A DNA stretch of 64,000 bases from Monoplex corrugatus (lineage: Eukaryota; Mollusca; Gastropoda; Littorinimorpha; Ranellidae). Positions 36,479-46,736 of the stretch are shown one piece after another. The notes under the pieces were generated by a model. The model saw nothing but the letters and a program-made list of their open reading frames with translations. It ran no database searches and was not told the DNA's origin. The number at the start of each line of letters is the position of its first letter. Within the stretch, counting starts at the first letter, position 1. The DNA lies in NCBI GenBank assembly GCA_030674185.1, contig CM060312.1, positions 516,169-580,168 of the forward strand. The letters are read 5' to 3'. The translations under genes and the position numbers were made by a program.

Positions 36479-38325
36479 TTCTGTGTTGTGTGTGTGCCTG
36501 TGTCTGTGTGACTGTGTCTGTGTCTGTGTTCTTTGACTGTGTCTGTGTCTGTGATTGTGTTTGTGTCTCTGTGACTGTGTCTGTGTCTATGACTGTGTCT
36601 GTGTCTGTATCTGTGTCTGTGTGATTGTGTGACTGTGTCTGTGTCTGTGTCTGTGACTGTGTCTGTGTCTGTATCTGTGTCTGTGTGTCTGTGTGACTGT
36701 GTGACTGTGTCTGTGTCTGTGACTGTGACTGTGACTGTGTTTTTGTCTGTGACTGTGACTGTGACTGTGACTGTGTGTCTCAGTGATTGTGTCTATTGTG
36801 GCTGTGTATCTGTGCAGGATCGCCAAGCGGTTTGACGCAGCCAGCTGCCTGTTGTCTGTGTCTGTAACTGTGTGTCTGTGTGTCTGTGTGTCTGTATGTC
36901 TGAGTCTGTGACTGTGTCTGTGTCCGTGACTGTGTCTTTCTGTCTCTGTGTCTGTGTCCTCAGCTATGTCTGTGTGTCTGTGTGTCTGTGTCTGTGATTG
37001 TGACTGGTCTGTGTCTGTGTCTGTGACTCTGACTGTGTCTGTGTCTGTGTCTGTGTCTGTGTCTGTAACTGTGTGACTGTGAATGTGTCTGTGTCTGTGT
37101 CTGTGACTGTGTTTGTGTCTGTGTGTCTGTGTCTGTGTCTATGTCTGTGTCTGTGTCTGTGCTATGTCTGTGTCTGTGTCTGTATTGTGACTGTGTCTAT
37201 GTCTGTCTGTGTCTGTGTCTGTGTCTGTGATTGTGACTGTGTCTGTGACTGTGTCTGTGTCTGTGTCTGTGACTGTGTCTGTGTCTGTGTCTGTGTCTGT
37301 GACTGTGTCTGTGACTGTGTCTGTGTCTTGTCTCTGACTGTCTGTGTCTGTATCTGTGTCTGTGTCTGTGACTGTGTCTGTGTCTGTGTCTGTGACTGTG
37401 ACTGTGTCGTGACTGTGTCTGTGTCTTTGTCTCGACTGTGTCTGTGTCTGTGCTGTGTCTGTGACTGTGTCTGTGTAACTATGTCTGTGACTGTGTCTGT
37501 GACTGTGTTCTGTGTGACTGTGTCTGTGTGACTGTGTCTTGTCTGTGACTGTGATTGTGTCTGTCGGGGTCTGTGTCTGTGAGACTGTGTGTGACTTTGG
37601 GTCTGTGTCTGTATGACGTGTCTGTGACTGTGTCTGTGTCTGATTGTGACTGTCTGTGTGACTATGTCGTGTGACTGTGTCTGTGTCTGTGACTGGTCTG
37701 TATCTGATGTGACTTTGTCTGTTGACTGTCTGTGACTGTGTCTCTGTGTGACTGTGTCTTGTGACTATGTCTGTGTCTGTGACTGTGATGTGTCTGTATC
37801 GGTGTCTGTGTCTGTGAGACTGTGTGTGACTTTGTGTCTGTGTCTGTATGACTGTGTCTGTGACTGTGTCTGTGTCTGATGTGACTGTGTCTGGTGACTA
37901 TGTCTGTGTGACTGTGTCTGTGTCTGTGACTGTGTCTGTGTCTGTGACTGTGTCTGTGTCTGATTGTGACTATGTCTGTGTTACTGTGTCTGTGTGACTG
38001 TGTCTGTGTCTGTGACTGTGTCTGTGTCTGATTGTGACTTTGTCTGTGTGACTGTGTCTGTGACTGTGTCTGTGTCTGCGTGTGTGACTGTGTCTGTGTG
38101 ACTATGTCTGTGTGACTGTGTCTGTGTCTGTGTCTGTGACTGTGTCTCTGTGACTGTATCTGTGTCTATGACTGTGTGACTGTGTCTGTGTCTGTGACTA
38201 TGACTGTGTTTGTGTCTGTAATTCTGACTGTTACTGTTACTGTGTGTCTCTGTGACTGTGTCTGTGATTGTGACTTGAATGTGTGTCTCAGTGATTGTGT
38301 CTATTGTGGCTGTGTGTCTGTGCAG
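36479..38325. repeat. TGTCTG/TGACTG repeat, right part
   Basis: The same repeat as 27091-34654, up to exon E's acceptor, interrupted by a partial copy of exon E at 36772-36854. Confidence 0.93.
36772..36854 (+). pseudogene. Truncated duplicate of the exon E start
   Basis: An 83-bp segment matches 38280-38362 with about three mismatches. It includes the intron end, the acceptor CTGTGCAG (ending 36817) and the first 37 bases of exon E (ATCGCCAAGCGGTTTGACGC), then drops into repeat at GTTGTCTGTG. No donor of its own is evident. The two copies are ~1.5 kb apart inside the same repeat, so an unequal exchange or replication slip probably made it. Confidence 0.9.
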
Positions 38326-38547
38326 GATCGCCAAGCGGTTTGACGCAGCCAGTCGCCTGTTGCCAGAGTTTTTGAAAGCCGACCGGAAATTGCTGCAGAC
38401 TTTGCAGGGAGAGGTTCAGGGAGAACAGCAAAGACTGGCCAGCATGTATCCTGGTCTGATGCACGAAGTGACCACCTTGCAGGGTACCCTGGACATCTTT
38501 TTCGTGCGGAACATCATGAACTTTGACTTCACTATGAAGGAACTAAA
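38326..38547 (+). CDS. Kinase gene exon E (helical, before kinase domain)
   Basis: Acceptor CTGTGCAG (ending 38325) and donor CTAAA|GTCAGT (38547/38548). Entered and left in phase 2, fitting exons D and F. Encodes 73 whole codons: [20 protein letters not shown], then [19 protein letters not shown] and FTMKEL at the end. It lies directly before the glycine loop encoded in exon F. Its Lys-Arg-Leu-rich helical makeup recalls the segment before the kinase domain in DSTYK; that match is by eye only. A truncated copy lies 1.5 kb upstream. Confidence 0.9.
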
Positions 38548-38756
38548 GTCAGTATTCTATCTATCTATCTGTCTATCTATTCATCTATCTATCTGTCTGT
38601 CTATCTATCTATCTATCTATCTACCTATCTATCTATCTGTCTATCTATCTATCTATCTGTCTGTCTATCTATCTATCTGTCTCTATCTATCTATCTATCT
38701 GTCTGTCTGTCTGTCAGTCTATCTATCTATCTAATCTATTTATTTATCTATCTATC

Positions 38757-38787
<31 letters not shown>

Positions 38788-38823
38788 CTTTCTATCTATC
38801 TATCTGTCTGTCTATCTGTCTAC

Positions 38824-38869
<46 letters not shown>

Positions 38870-38890
38870 GTTTGTCTATCTGAATGTTGA
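38548..38890. repeat. (TATC)n / (TGTC)n microsatellite, left part
   Basis: CTATCTATCTGTCTAT repeat beginning ~10 bp after exon E's donor; it continues at 42682 after the LINE insertions. Confidence 0.95.
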
Positions 38891-40749
38891 CGCACCACCC
38901 ATAATGAAAGATGAAGTTAGAGCAGCATTAAAGAAGATGACACCGGGAAAAGCCCTAGGACCAGACAATATTGCTACAGAAATGATTGAGGCCCTAGCGG
39001 ATGGTACTGACAAAACAACAGTCCTCCTAAATGAAACTTACGACACCGGAAAAATCCCTAAAAATATATCAGCATCAATTTTCACTGCACTTCCAAAGAA
39101 AACAGGGGCTATAGAATGCGAATCCCATCGTACAATCAGCTTAATGAGTAATGTAACTAAAATTCTAATAAGAATTCTCACTGTGAGGACAAGGAACAAA
39201 ATTAAAAGAGAAATTTGCAGAAAAACAATGTAAATTTGTCGAAGGAAAGGAACTATTAATGCCATCTACATCCTAAGAACTGTTACAGAGAGGTCAGTCG
39301 AGTTGAATAAGGATTTATAACCAGTCGCCGTGGGGTAGTAGTTAGCGCAACGGACTACCAACTGGAAGGTTGTGGGTTCGAATCCCCATCAGTCCCTTCA
39401 AAAATCATTGCGGGATTTGTCGGCTGTAACCAGCTTCTACCCAGAGTTGGGTGTACCATGGGCTCATTGGGAAGACTGGGACAACACAATCGAGTCTCAT
39501 CCACTTCACTGATGCGTCATTGAGGGTGTTGCTCAAATCTTCTGACCAGCACCGCAGGTGTCTGTATCTCTCGAGCCTGGTTGACGCCAGTATGTATTAT
39601 GATAGTAAGCGTAGAGTACAGCCCTGTCACGCAGTCTCAGTCCTAGATAGAACTCTATAGCTTCATGATTTTCATCATCATCGACATCATCATCATCGTA
39701 TTGTAAGAGCTGTTCTAGCTTCTGTGGGCATTAACGTGGCGTAGAAAATGGGACGAAGAAAACACTGAGCACAAAGGTAACCTCTGCGAGTGCAATAATC
39801 CATAAAAAAATAAGGATTTGTATGTATGCTGCTTTGTTGATTATACCAAGGCTTTTGATCAGATAAGACACGAACAATTGATCAACCAACTAGATAGACC
39901 CAATATTGATGGAAAAGATCTGAGAATAATAACGAATATATATTGGGAACAAACAGCAGCAACGAGAGTAGAATACGATATAAGCTCTTTCCAAAATATC
40001 AGAAGAGGGATTAGGCAGGATTGTGTTCTGTCACCAGATTTGTTTTCACTTTACAGCAAAAACATCATTAGAAACCTAGAAGAATGCCTGGGGTAAAGGT
40101 TGGAGGAAAAACGATAAACACTCTTCGTTACGCAGATGACTCCGTACTAATTGCAGAAAACGAAAAACATCCATAAAAGTTTCCGAATATAATAAAAATA
40201 GAAAGCGAAAATAAAGGGCTGGAGCTAAATATCAAAAAGACTGAAGTCATGGTAATCAGTAGAAAACAAACAAACAAAAACAACAAGAAATCCCCTCGTG
40301 CAAAATAACAGCAAATAGTACAACACTGAGACAGGTTGATAAGTTTAAATATCTAGGAACGGTCATCACACCAGACGGCAGATGCACATCAGCAATAGTC
40401 AGCAGAATTGGCCAATCCAAAACAGCATTCAAGAAGATGAAAAGCGTTTTAACCATCAGATGCTTGTCAATTAACATCAGGAAGAGAGTGTACGTAGAGC
40501 CAATACTGTTATACAGTTGTGAGGCGTGGACAGTCAACACGCAAAGCCAGAACAACATTGAAGCAACTGAAATGTGGTTTCTAAGAAGAATGTTGAGAAT
40601 TCCATGGACAGCAAAGAAAACAAACGAGACAGTCTTGAAGGAGGCAGACACCAAAAGAACATTAATAAAGAAGATTAGCAAAAGACAAGCAACATTTATA
40701 AGACATTTTATGAGGCAAGAGAAATTAGAGTACCTAGTCATAACAGGTT
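38891..40749 (+). mobile_element. RTE-like LINE, copy with SINE inside
   Basis: A + strand RTE-like copy truncated at both ends: it starts at the MKDEVRAALKKM region before the RT and stops at LEYLVITG before the 3' end. Readable motifs: GKALGPDNIATEMIEAL (about 38948-39000), VDYTKAFDQIRHEQL (39838-39885), RQDCVLSPDLFSLYS (40012-40060, Gly to Asp in RQGC), then LRYADDS in a shifted frame near 40125. Many stops and frameshifts. The SINE at 39317-39808 splits it. The next copy follows head-to-tail at 40750. Confidence 0.88.
39317..39808 (+). mobile_element. tRNA-derived SINE
   Basis: About 490 bp flanked by the 11-bp target duplication AATAAGGATTT (39306-39316 and 39809-39819); the RTE-like ORF reads on across the empty site. 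The 5' part looks like a tRNA: an A-box-like GTAGTAGTTAGCGCAACGG near 39336 and a perfect B box GGTTCGAATCC at 39375-39385, so an RNA polymerase III promoter is likely. The body is unrelated to the LINEs seen here, with a (CATCAT)-rich patch near 39672-39698, and the 3' end is an A-rich tail. No coding capacity. Confidence 0.9.
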
Positions 40750-42681
40750 GAGAAATTCGATAAATGAAGCTTGTGAAGAAATCCCTGTAGTAGATAGAAA
40801 AGCAAAACGAACTGGATGACAAAAGAAATATAAGGCTTGATGGAGGAACGGAGGAAAGCAAAGAGAAACGAGGAAATATACAGGAAGATAAACAAAGAAA
40901 TCAGGAATACGTGCAATGAAGCTAAGGAAGCTTGGCTGAAAACAAAATGCAAAGAAATAAAAGAACAACACAAAATGGATCCTCAGGGTATGTACAGACG
41001 AACTGAAGAAATTGTCCACAGGAAAAATACATGCACATCAACTGGTTGCTTAAAATCGAAAGATGGTACGATACTCATGGAAAAAGCCAAAATATTAGAC
41101 AGATGGGGAGAGTACATTAAAGACCTTTTTGAAGATGACAGAAACGCAGAACACATTATAAGAAAGAACTTTAAAGGACTACCCATAATGAAAGATGAAG
41201 TTAGAGCAGCACTGAAAAAGATGAAACCAGGAAAAGCCCCAGGACCAGACAACATTACCACAGAGATGATTGAAGCCCTGGAGGAATTCGGTATAGAAAA
41301 AATAACAGTCCTCCTAAATGAAATGTATGACACTGGAAAAATTCCCAAAGACGTGTCAAAATCAATTTTCCAAAGAAAACCGGGGCTATAGAATTCGAAC
41401 TCCATCGCACAATCAGTTTGATGAGTCATGTAACAAAAATCCTATTAAGAATAATCATGATGAGGACAAGGAATAGAATCAAAAGAGAAAGAGCAGATGA
41501 ACAGTGTGGATTTGTGGAAGGCAAAGGAACTATTAATGCCGTATACATACTAAGAACTATCATAGAGAGATCAATCGAGGTGAACAAGGATTTATATTTA
41601 TGCTTTGTTGACTACACCAAGGCTTTCGATCGGGTACGACATGAAGAATTGATCAACCAACTAGAAAGACTCAATATTGATGGAAAAGATCTACGAATAA
41701 TCAGAAATATGTATTGGGAACAAACAGCTGCAATGAGAATAAAAAACGATATAAGCTCTTTCCAAAACATCAAAAGAGGAGTCAGACAGGGTTGTGTTTT
41801 GTCACCAGATCTATTTTCACTTTACAGCGAAAACATCATGAGAAACCAAGAGGAAGACCCTGGATTAAAGGTTGGAGGAAAAATGATAAACAACATTCGA
41901 TACGCAGATGACACCGTGATAATTGCAGAAAGTGAAAGGGATCTGCAAAACCTTGTGAATATACTTGAAATAGAAAGCAAATGTAAGGGGTTGGAACTAA
42001 ACAGCAGGAAGACTGAAGTCATGGTGATCAGTAAAAGACATGAAATCCCCTCATACAAAATAACAGCAAACGGCACAGCCTTGAGACAGGTTGATGAATT
42101 TAAATACCTGGGAACGATCATTTCACTAGATGGCAAATGCACATCAGAAATAGCCAGCAGAATTGGCCAGGCCAAAGCAACATTCAAGAAGATGGAAAGC
42201 ATTCTTACCAACAAATGCCTATCAATTAACATCAGGAAGAGAGTTCTTGAATGTTGTATAGAACCAATACTGTTGTACGGATGCGAGGCGTGGACAGTCA
42301 ACAAAGTCAGAACAAGATTGAGGCAGCCAAGATGTGATTTCTAAGAAGAATGTTGAGAGTTCATGGACAGCAAAGAAAACAAATGAGACAGTCTTGATGG
42401 AGGCAGACACAAGTAGATCACTCATAAGGAAGATTAGGAAAAGACAGTCAACATTTATAGGCCATTTTATGAGGACGGGGGATTTGGGGCACCTGGTCAC
42501 AACGGGAAAGCTGGAGGGAAAGAGAGCACCGGGTAGACCCAGGGAGAAAATGCTGGACGGACTTGTAGAGTGGCTGGGGACGAGGAGGGTGGGGGAGATG
42601 CTAGGGGCAACGAGAGATACAGATGGAAGTCCATGATCGCCAACGCAATGCGGCAGGGCTCCTGATGATGATGATGATGAT
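40750..42681 (+). mobile_element. RTE-like LINE, nearly full RT copy
   Basis: Starts inside the endonuclease-RT linker and runs to the true 3' end GCCAACGCAATGCGGCAGGG with an (ATG)n tail at 42664-42681. Only the endonuclease is missing. It lies head-to-tail behind a second copy, with no spacer, inside the (TATC)n repeat of intron E-F. Confidence 0.9.
40837..42636 (+). pseudogene. RTE-like reverse transcriptase
   Basis: Three overlapping frames make up the protein: 40837-41391 (linker, GKAPGPDNITTEMIEAL), 41418-42344 (RT core) and 42334-42636 (C-terminal part). The RT core has VDYTKAFDRVRHEELINQL, RGVRQGCVLSPDLFSLYSEN and IRYADDTVIIAESE, so the catalytic Asp residues are kept. The C-terminal part holds AKKTNETVLMEADTSRS, TFIGHFMRTGD and GRPREKMLDGLVEWLG. 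One frameshift lies near 41370-41418 and another near 42345. Enzyme role by family: target-primed reverse transcription of the LINE RNA. Confidence 0.9.
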
Positions 42682-42935
42682 CTGTTATCTATCTGTCTGT
42701 CTCTTCGTCTATCTATCTGTCTGTTTATCTGTCTATCTATTTATCTATCTATCTGTCCTGTCTGTCTGTCTATCTGTCTGTCTCTCTGTCTATCGATGTC
42801 TGTCTACATACCTATCTATCTATCTACTTACCTACCTATCTATCTATTTATTTATCTACCTGTTATCTATCTGTCTGTCTCTTTGTCTATCTCTCTGTCT
42901 ATCCGTCTATCTATCTCTGTCTATTTACCTATCTA

Positions 42936-42970
<35 letters not shown>

Positions 42971-43025
42971 GTCTTTCTGTCTGTCTGTCTGTCTGTCTAT
43001 CTATTTATCTGTCTATCCATCCATC
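42682..43025. repeat. (TATC)n / (TGTC)n microsatellite, right part
   Basis: Continuation of the repeat at 38548-38890 after the two RTE-like copies. Confidence 0.93.
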
Positions 43026-43238
43026 ATATATACAGAAATATGTGTATACAGAAACTTATATTAACACCGATTTCTCCGTGAAGAAAATACCAAACAGTAC
43101 AGGTGTTAGTTAATGTTCACAAACATGTGCACCATATATGCAATACAGGTAACGTTCACACAGACAGGTGTATAATATAGGTGGTAATGTTCACAGACAG
43201 GTGTATGATACAGACAGGCTTACAAAACAGGTGTCAAT
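43026..43238. repeat. ACAGACAGGTGT repeat, block 1
   Basis: Degenerate ~30-50-bp units with GTTCACAGACAGGTGTATAA and ATACAGGTGTTAATG. The same motif reappears at 43770-43818 and 44799-44845, so LINE copies split one array. Units contain ACAG|GTGT. Confidence 0.7.
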
Positions 43239-43342
43239 GTTAATAATAATAATAATTACAATATTTATATAGCGCAAAATCTCGACAAAATCAAATCTAA
43301 GCGCTGAAACAGACACACACGCACGCACGCACGCACGCACAC

Positions 43343-43395
<53 letters not shown>

Positions 43396-43769
43396 TGGCT
43401 ATAAATGGGGAGAAAGAATAAAAGCAATAAAAGCAAGAATAAAAGCAATGGAAAATTATAGAGAGCATATCATATACAATTATAAATTAAAACAAAGTGA
43501 TTCCCCTCCGAGCGGAGACAGGCTGCAGAGGGGGTTGAGTGAGGTTAGGATTTTTTTTGCAGAGGAGAAAAGGTGAGTTTTGAGAGCGGACTTGAAGGAG
43601 ACAAAAGTAGGTTGCTGACGGACTGAGAGAGGAAGTTTGTTCCAGGAGAGTGGACCAGAAACAGAGAAGGCTCGTGGACCATAGGTATTGAGCTTAGTGC
43701 GTGGAAAGCGAAAAGTCAGAGGATCGGAGGCAGAGTGGAGGGTACGTGAGGGAACATAGATCTCAAGTT
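43239..43769 (-). mobile_element. L2/CR1-like LINE, copy 3 (3' fragment)
   Basis: Holds the 3' tail (43239-43265), a (CA)n tract (about 43312-43392), the 3' UTR and the last ~90 codons (FRFPRTKLNTYGPRAFSVSG, then LPLSVRQQPTFVSFKSALKT). Truncated at 43769 within the repeat array. Confidence 0.9.
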
Positions 43770-43818
43770 CACAGACAGGCATTCGGTGCAGGTGTTAATT
43801 TTCACAGACAGGTTTACA
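43770..43818. repeat. ACAGACAGGTGT repeat, block 2
   Basis: One to two units between the two LINE pieces. Confidence 0.6.
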
Positions 43819-44316
43819 ATCATTATCATCATCAGGTGCCTTGCCGCATGGCGTTGGCGATCATGGACTTCCATCTGTCTGTATCTCTTGTTGCCCCTAG
43901 CATCTCATCCACCCTCCTCGTCCCCAGCCACTCCGCAAGTCCGTCTAGCATTTTCTCCCTGGGTCTACCTGATGCTCTCTTTCCCTCCAGCTTTCCTGTT
44001 GTGACCAGGTGCTCCAAATTCCCCTTCCTCATAAAATGGCTTATAAATGTTGCCTGTCTTTTCGTAATCTTCTTTATGAGTGATCTACTTGTGTCTGCCT
44101 TTATCAAGGTTGTCTCGTTTGTTTTCTTTGTTGTCCATGGAACTCTCAACATTCTTCTTAGAAACCACATCTCGGCTGCCTCAATTTGCTCTGGCTTTGC
44201 TTGCTGACTGTCCATGCCTCACATCCGTACAACAGTATTGGTTCTATATAACATTCAAGGACTCTCTTCCTGATGTTAATTGATAGGCATTTGTTGGTAA
44301 GAATGCTTTCATTCTT
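43819..44316 (-). mobile_element. RTE-like LINE, 3' fragment
   Basis: A - strand copy ending in the (ATG)n tail at 43819-43836. Encodes EAAEMWFLRRMLRVPWTTKK, RQATFISHFMRKGNLEHL and GRPREKMLDGLAEWLG in one open stretch to about 44215, then NIRKRVLECYIEPILLYGCE in a shifted frame. Truncated at about 44316 (TNKCLSINIR region). Confidence 0.88.
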
Positions 44317-44798
44317 CATCTTTCTTTTGTCCATGGTTGTCCTGGGGAAACTACGATGGTGGTTTCCCCTTGCTTTCCATCGGGTTTTTTTCAGGGTTAA
44401 CTCCCTTAGCCTTACTCTCTCCCGAGATGTCCACAAGGCAGTGGAGCTATTTACCCATAGCTTGGGGATCTGGTTCGTGGGCACCAGGGCATATCCACAC
44501 GCTGCTGGGCCTGCATGCCACACGTCTAGGGGCCAGACCTCCTCTGAGTCCTATGAGATTTAGCCTGAGTCCGTGAGGTGCTGAGTTACCGCCTGTCGCC
44601 ACGAGGAGGCACAACGTAGGGCTTGCTGATGGAGAGGCTATGTACTGACAGGAAGAGACGAATTCTGCTCTTCTTTTCGCATAGCTGCAAGCAGCAGTGC
44701 TAGCCAGCGGTGTAGGCTGTGAAAGTGAGAGGTGACAAGCACGCAGTCACTAGTCACTAGCCCACACACTAGACGCATCACATCCATCTTTGACAAGC
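44317..44798. other. Unassigned sequence, ~480 bp
   Basis: GC-moderate, not tandem-repetitive and without a convincing ORF or domain. It abuts the truncated RTE-like fragment and ends at the ACAGGTGT repeat, so it may be part of another mobile element, but nothing identifies it. No splice-bounded exon was seen. Confidence 0.4.
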
Positions 44799-44886
44799 CA
44801 GGTGTACAATACAGGTGTTAATTTCACACAGACAGGTGTTATTGACCAGATGTTAAATAACGAAACGTATCAATGTTGTATTTCAG
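44799..44886. repeat. ACAGACAGGTGT repeat, block 3, and exon F acceptor
   Basis: Two units (GTGTACAATACAGGTGTTAA, then CACACAGACAGGTGTTATTG), then the acceptor TTGTATTTCAG ending at 44886. Confidence 0.7.
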
Positions 44887-45039
44887 GTATGACCGCAGTT
44901 CTGCCATTGGGCGTGGAGCCTTTGCGGATGTGTTTCGCTGCAGCTTGTCCAGCGGGGAAATGGTGGCCCTGAAAATACAGCGTGACCGTCTGACCACCAA
45001 AAATGTCACTGATGTTCTTCTGGAGGACAGAACACTGAG
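44887..45039 (+). CDS. Kinase gene exon F (kinase N-lobe start)
   Basis: Acceptor TTTCAG and donor CTGAG|GTAAGT (45039/45040). The first base completes the Lys codon begun in exon E, so the phase fits. The 50 codons open a protein kinase domain: glycine loop IGRGAFADVF (residues 6-15), the ATP-binding lysine in VALK (residue 28) and a helix-C glutamate in LLEDRTLR (residue 45). These are the residues expected of an active kinase N-lobe. The catalytic HRD loop and DFG motif should follow in later exons, but none was found before 64000. The glycine loop directly after a long helical region resembles DSTYK. Substrate unknown. Confidence 0.93.
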
Positions 45040-45117
45040 GTAAGTGTGTGTGTGTGTGTGTTGTGTTGTGTGTGTTGTGTTGTGGTGTGGTGTGGTGTGA
45101 GTGTGTGTGAGTGTTGT

Positions 45118-45166
<49 letters not shown>

Positions 45167-45309
45167 CGTGTGTATGTGTGTATCTGTCTGTCTGTCTGTC
45201 TGTCTGTGTATTTGTGTGTCTGTCTGTGTGGTGACCTTCTGACCGCCATGAATGTCACTGACGCCCTTCTTGAGGTTAGACCACTTATGTGTGTGTGCAT
45301 GTGTGTGTG

Positions 45310-45406
<97 letters not shown>

Positions 45407-45494
45407 TGTTTATGTGTCTGTGTCTACAAGTGTGTGTGTATGTTTGTATAACGTGTCTGTGTTTACGTGTGTGTATGTGAGTGCCTGCTTGCGT

Positions 45495-45544
<50 letters not shown>

Positions 45545-45623
45545 GTGGCTGTGTTTGTGCATGCGTGTGTGTGTATGTGTGTGTGTGTGTTTGTATGACG
45601 TGTGTGTGTGTATGTGTGCGTCT

Positions 45624-45699
<76 letters not shown>

Positions 45700-45725
45700 G
45701 TGTGTGTTTGAGGTATTGCTATAAT
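45040..45725. repeat. (GT)n and (TA)n microsatellite
   Basis: Begins in exon F's donor (GTAAGTGTGTGTG) and holds a TA block at about 45317-45365. Long Cys/Val-rich ORFs are artefacts. A partial copy of exon F lies at 45231-45289. Confidence 0.95.
45231..45289 (+). pseudogene. Partial decayed duplicate of exon F
   Basis: 59 bp aligning with 44982-45040 at roughly 78% identity by eye. Its reading DLLTAMNVTDALLEVRPL parallels the exon's DRLTTKNVTDVLLEDRTL. It lacks an acceptor, and the donor GAG|GTAAGT has become TTATGTGTG. Only the last third of the exon is present, between two stretches of GT repeat. Confidence 0.85.
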
Positions 45726-45867
45726 TGTTCATCCGAAATAGTCAAGTGACCAGAAAAACATCAACATGTGATCACAATGCAGGTGGAGATATTTGTCAAG
45801 CGCACACGTAAGTTAGACAACAAATACAAATATTAGGAGAACAGAACAAAACTTAACTGCTACTTCG
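45726..45867. other. Short unassigned intron stretch
   Basis: Includes a cryptic-exon-like piece: acceptor AATGCAG at 45775-45781 and a GTAAGT at 45810, framing 28 bp. Its product shows no kinase resemblance, so it is not called. Confidence 0.3.
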
Positions 45868-46275
45868 TCTATTTGAAGAAAATTGAAGCCCCGGAGGAAT
45901 TTGGTATTGAAAAACTAAGTCCTCCTAAACGAAATTTACGACACTGGAAAAATCCCCAAAGATATGTCAAAATCAATTTTCACTGCACTTCCGAAGGAAA
46001 CAGGGCTAGGGGCTATAGAATGCGAACTCCATCGCGCAATCAGCTTGATGAGTCATGTAACAAAAATCCCATTAAGAATAATCATGATGATGACAAAGGA
46101 CAGAATCAGAAGAGAAATAGCAGAAGAACAGTGTGGATTTGTGGAAGGAAAGGAACTATTAATGCCATACACATCCTAAGAACTATCATAGAGAGGTCAA
46201 TCGAGTTGAATAAGGATTTATATTTATGCTTTGTTGATTATACCAAGGCTTTCGACTGGGTAAGACATGACAATT
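45868..46275 (+). mobile_element. RTE-like LINE fragment
   Basis: A + strand copy from the linker (EEFGIEK) to early RT (LYLCFVDYTKAFDWVRHD at about 46218-46270), truncated at both ends and with a frameshift near 45920. It abuts an inverted piece of the same family. Confidence 0.85.
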
Positions 46276-46487
46276 CTTAGGATGTATATAGTATTAATAG
46301 TTCCTTGCCCTTCGACAAATCTTTGAAAGTGGAATGAAAATTGATTTTGACATAATTATCTTTGGGAATTTTTCCAGTGTCATAAATTTCATTTAGGAGG
46401 ACTGTTATTTTTTCAATACCAAATTTCTCCAAGGCTTCAATCATCTCTGTAGTTATGTTGTCTGGTCCTGGGGCTTTTCCTGGTTTC
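46276..46487 (-). mobile_element. Inverted 5' part of an RTE-like LINE
   Basis: A - strand segment with KPGKAPGPDNITTEMIEAL and FGIEKITVLLNEIYDTGKIP. It is immediately followed at 46488 by the + strand 3' end of the same family, a layout typical of twin priming. Confidence 0.8.
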
Positions 46488-46736
46488 AGAAAAGATAAGC
46501 AAACATTTATAGGCCATTTTATAAGGAAAGGAGGATTAGAGCACCTGATCAAAACCGGAAAACTGGATGAAAAGAGATCACCAGGTAGACTCAGGGAGAA
46601 AATATTGGACGGACTTGCAGGTGGCTGAGGACAGAGAGGGTGAAAGATGTACTTGTAGCGACAAGGAATATATGCATATGGAGGGCCATGATCACAAACG
46701 CCTTTCATGAGGGCACATGATGATGATGATGAATCC
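46488..46736 (+). mobile_element. RTE-like LINE 3' end with (ATG)n tail
   Basis: Starts at the TFIGHFIRKG region and ends with GATCACAAACGCC... and (ATG)n at 46720-46732. Diverged from the other copies. Confidence 0.85.

Noticed and set aside
45775..45815. 28-bp mini-exon between AATGCAG and GTAAGT after exon F
   Set aside because: Too short and with no resemblance to the kinase helix C to strand 4 region expected there.
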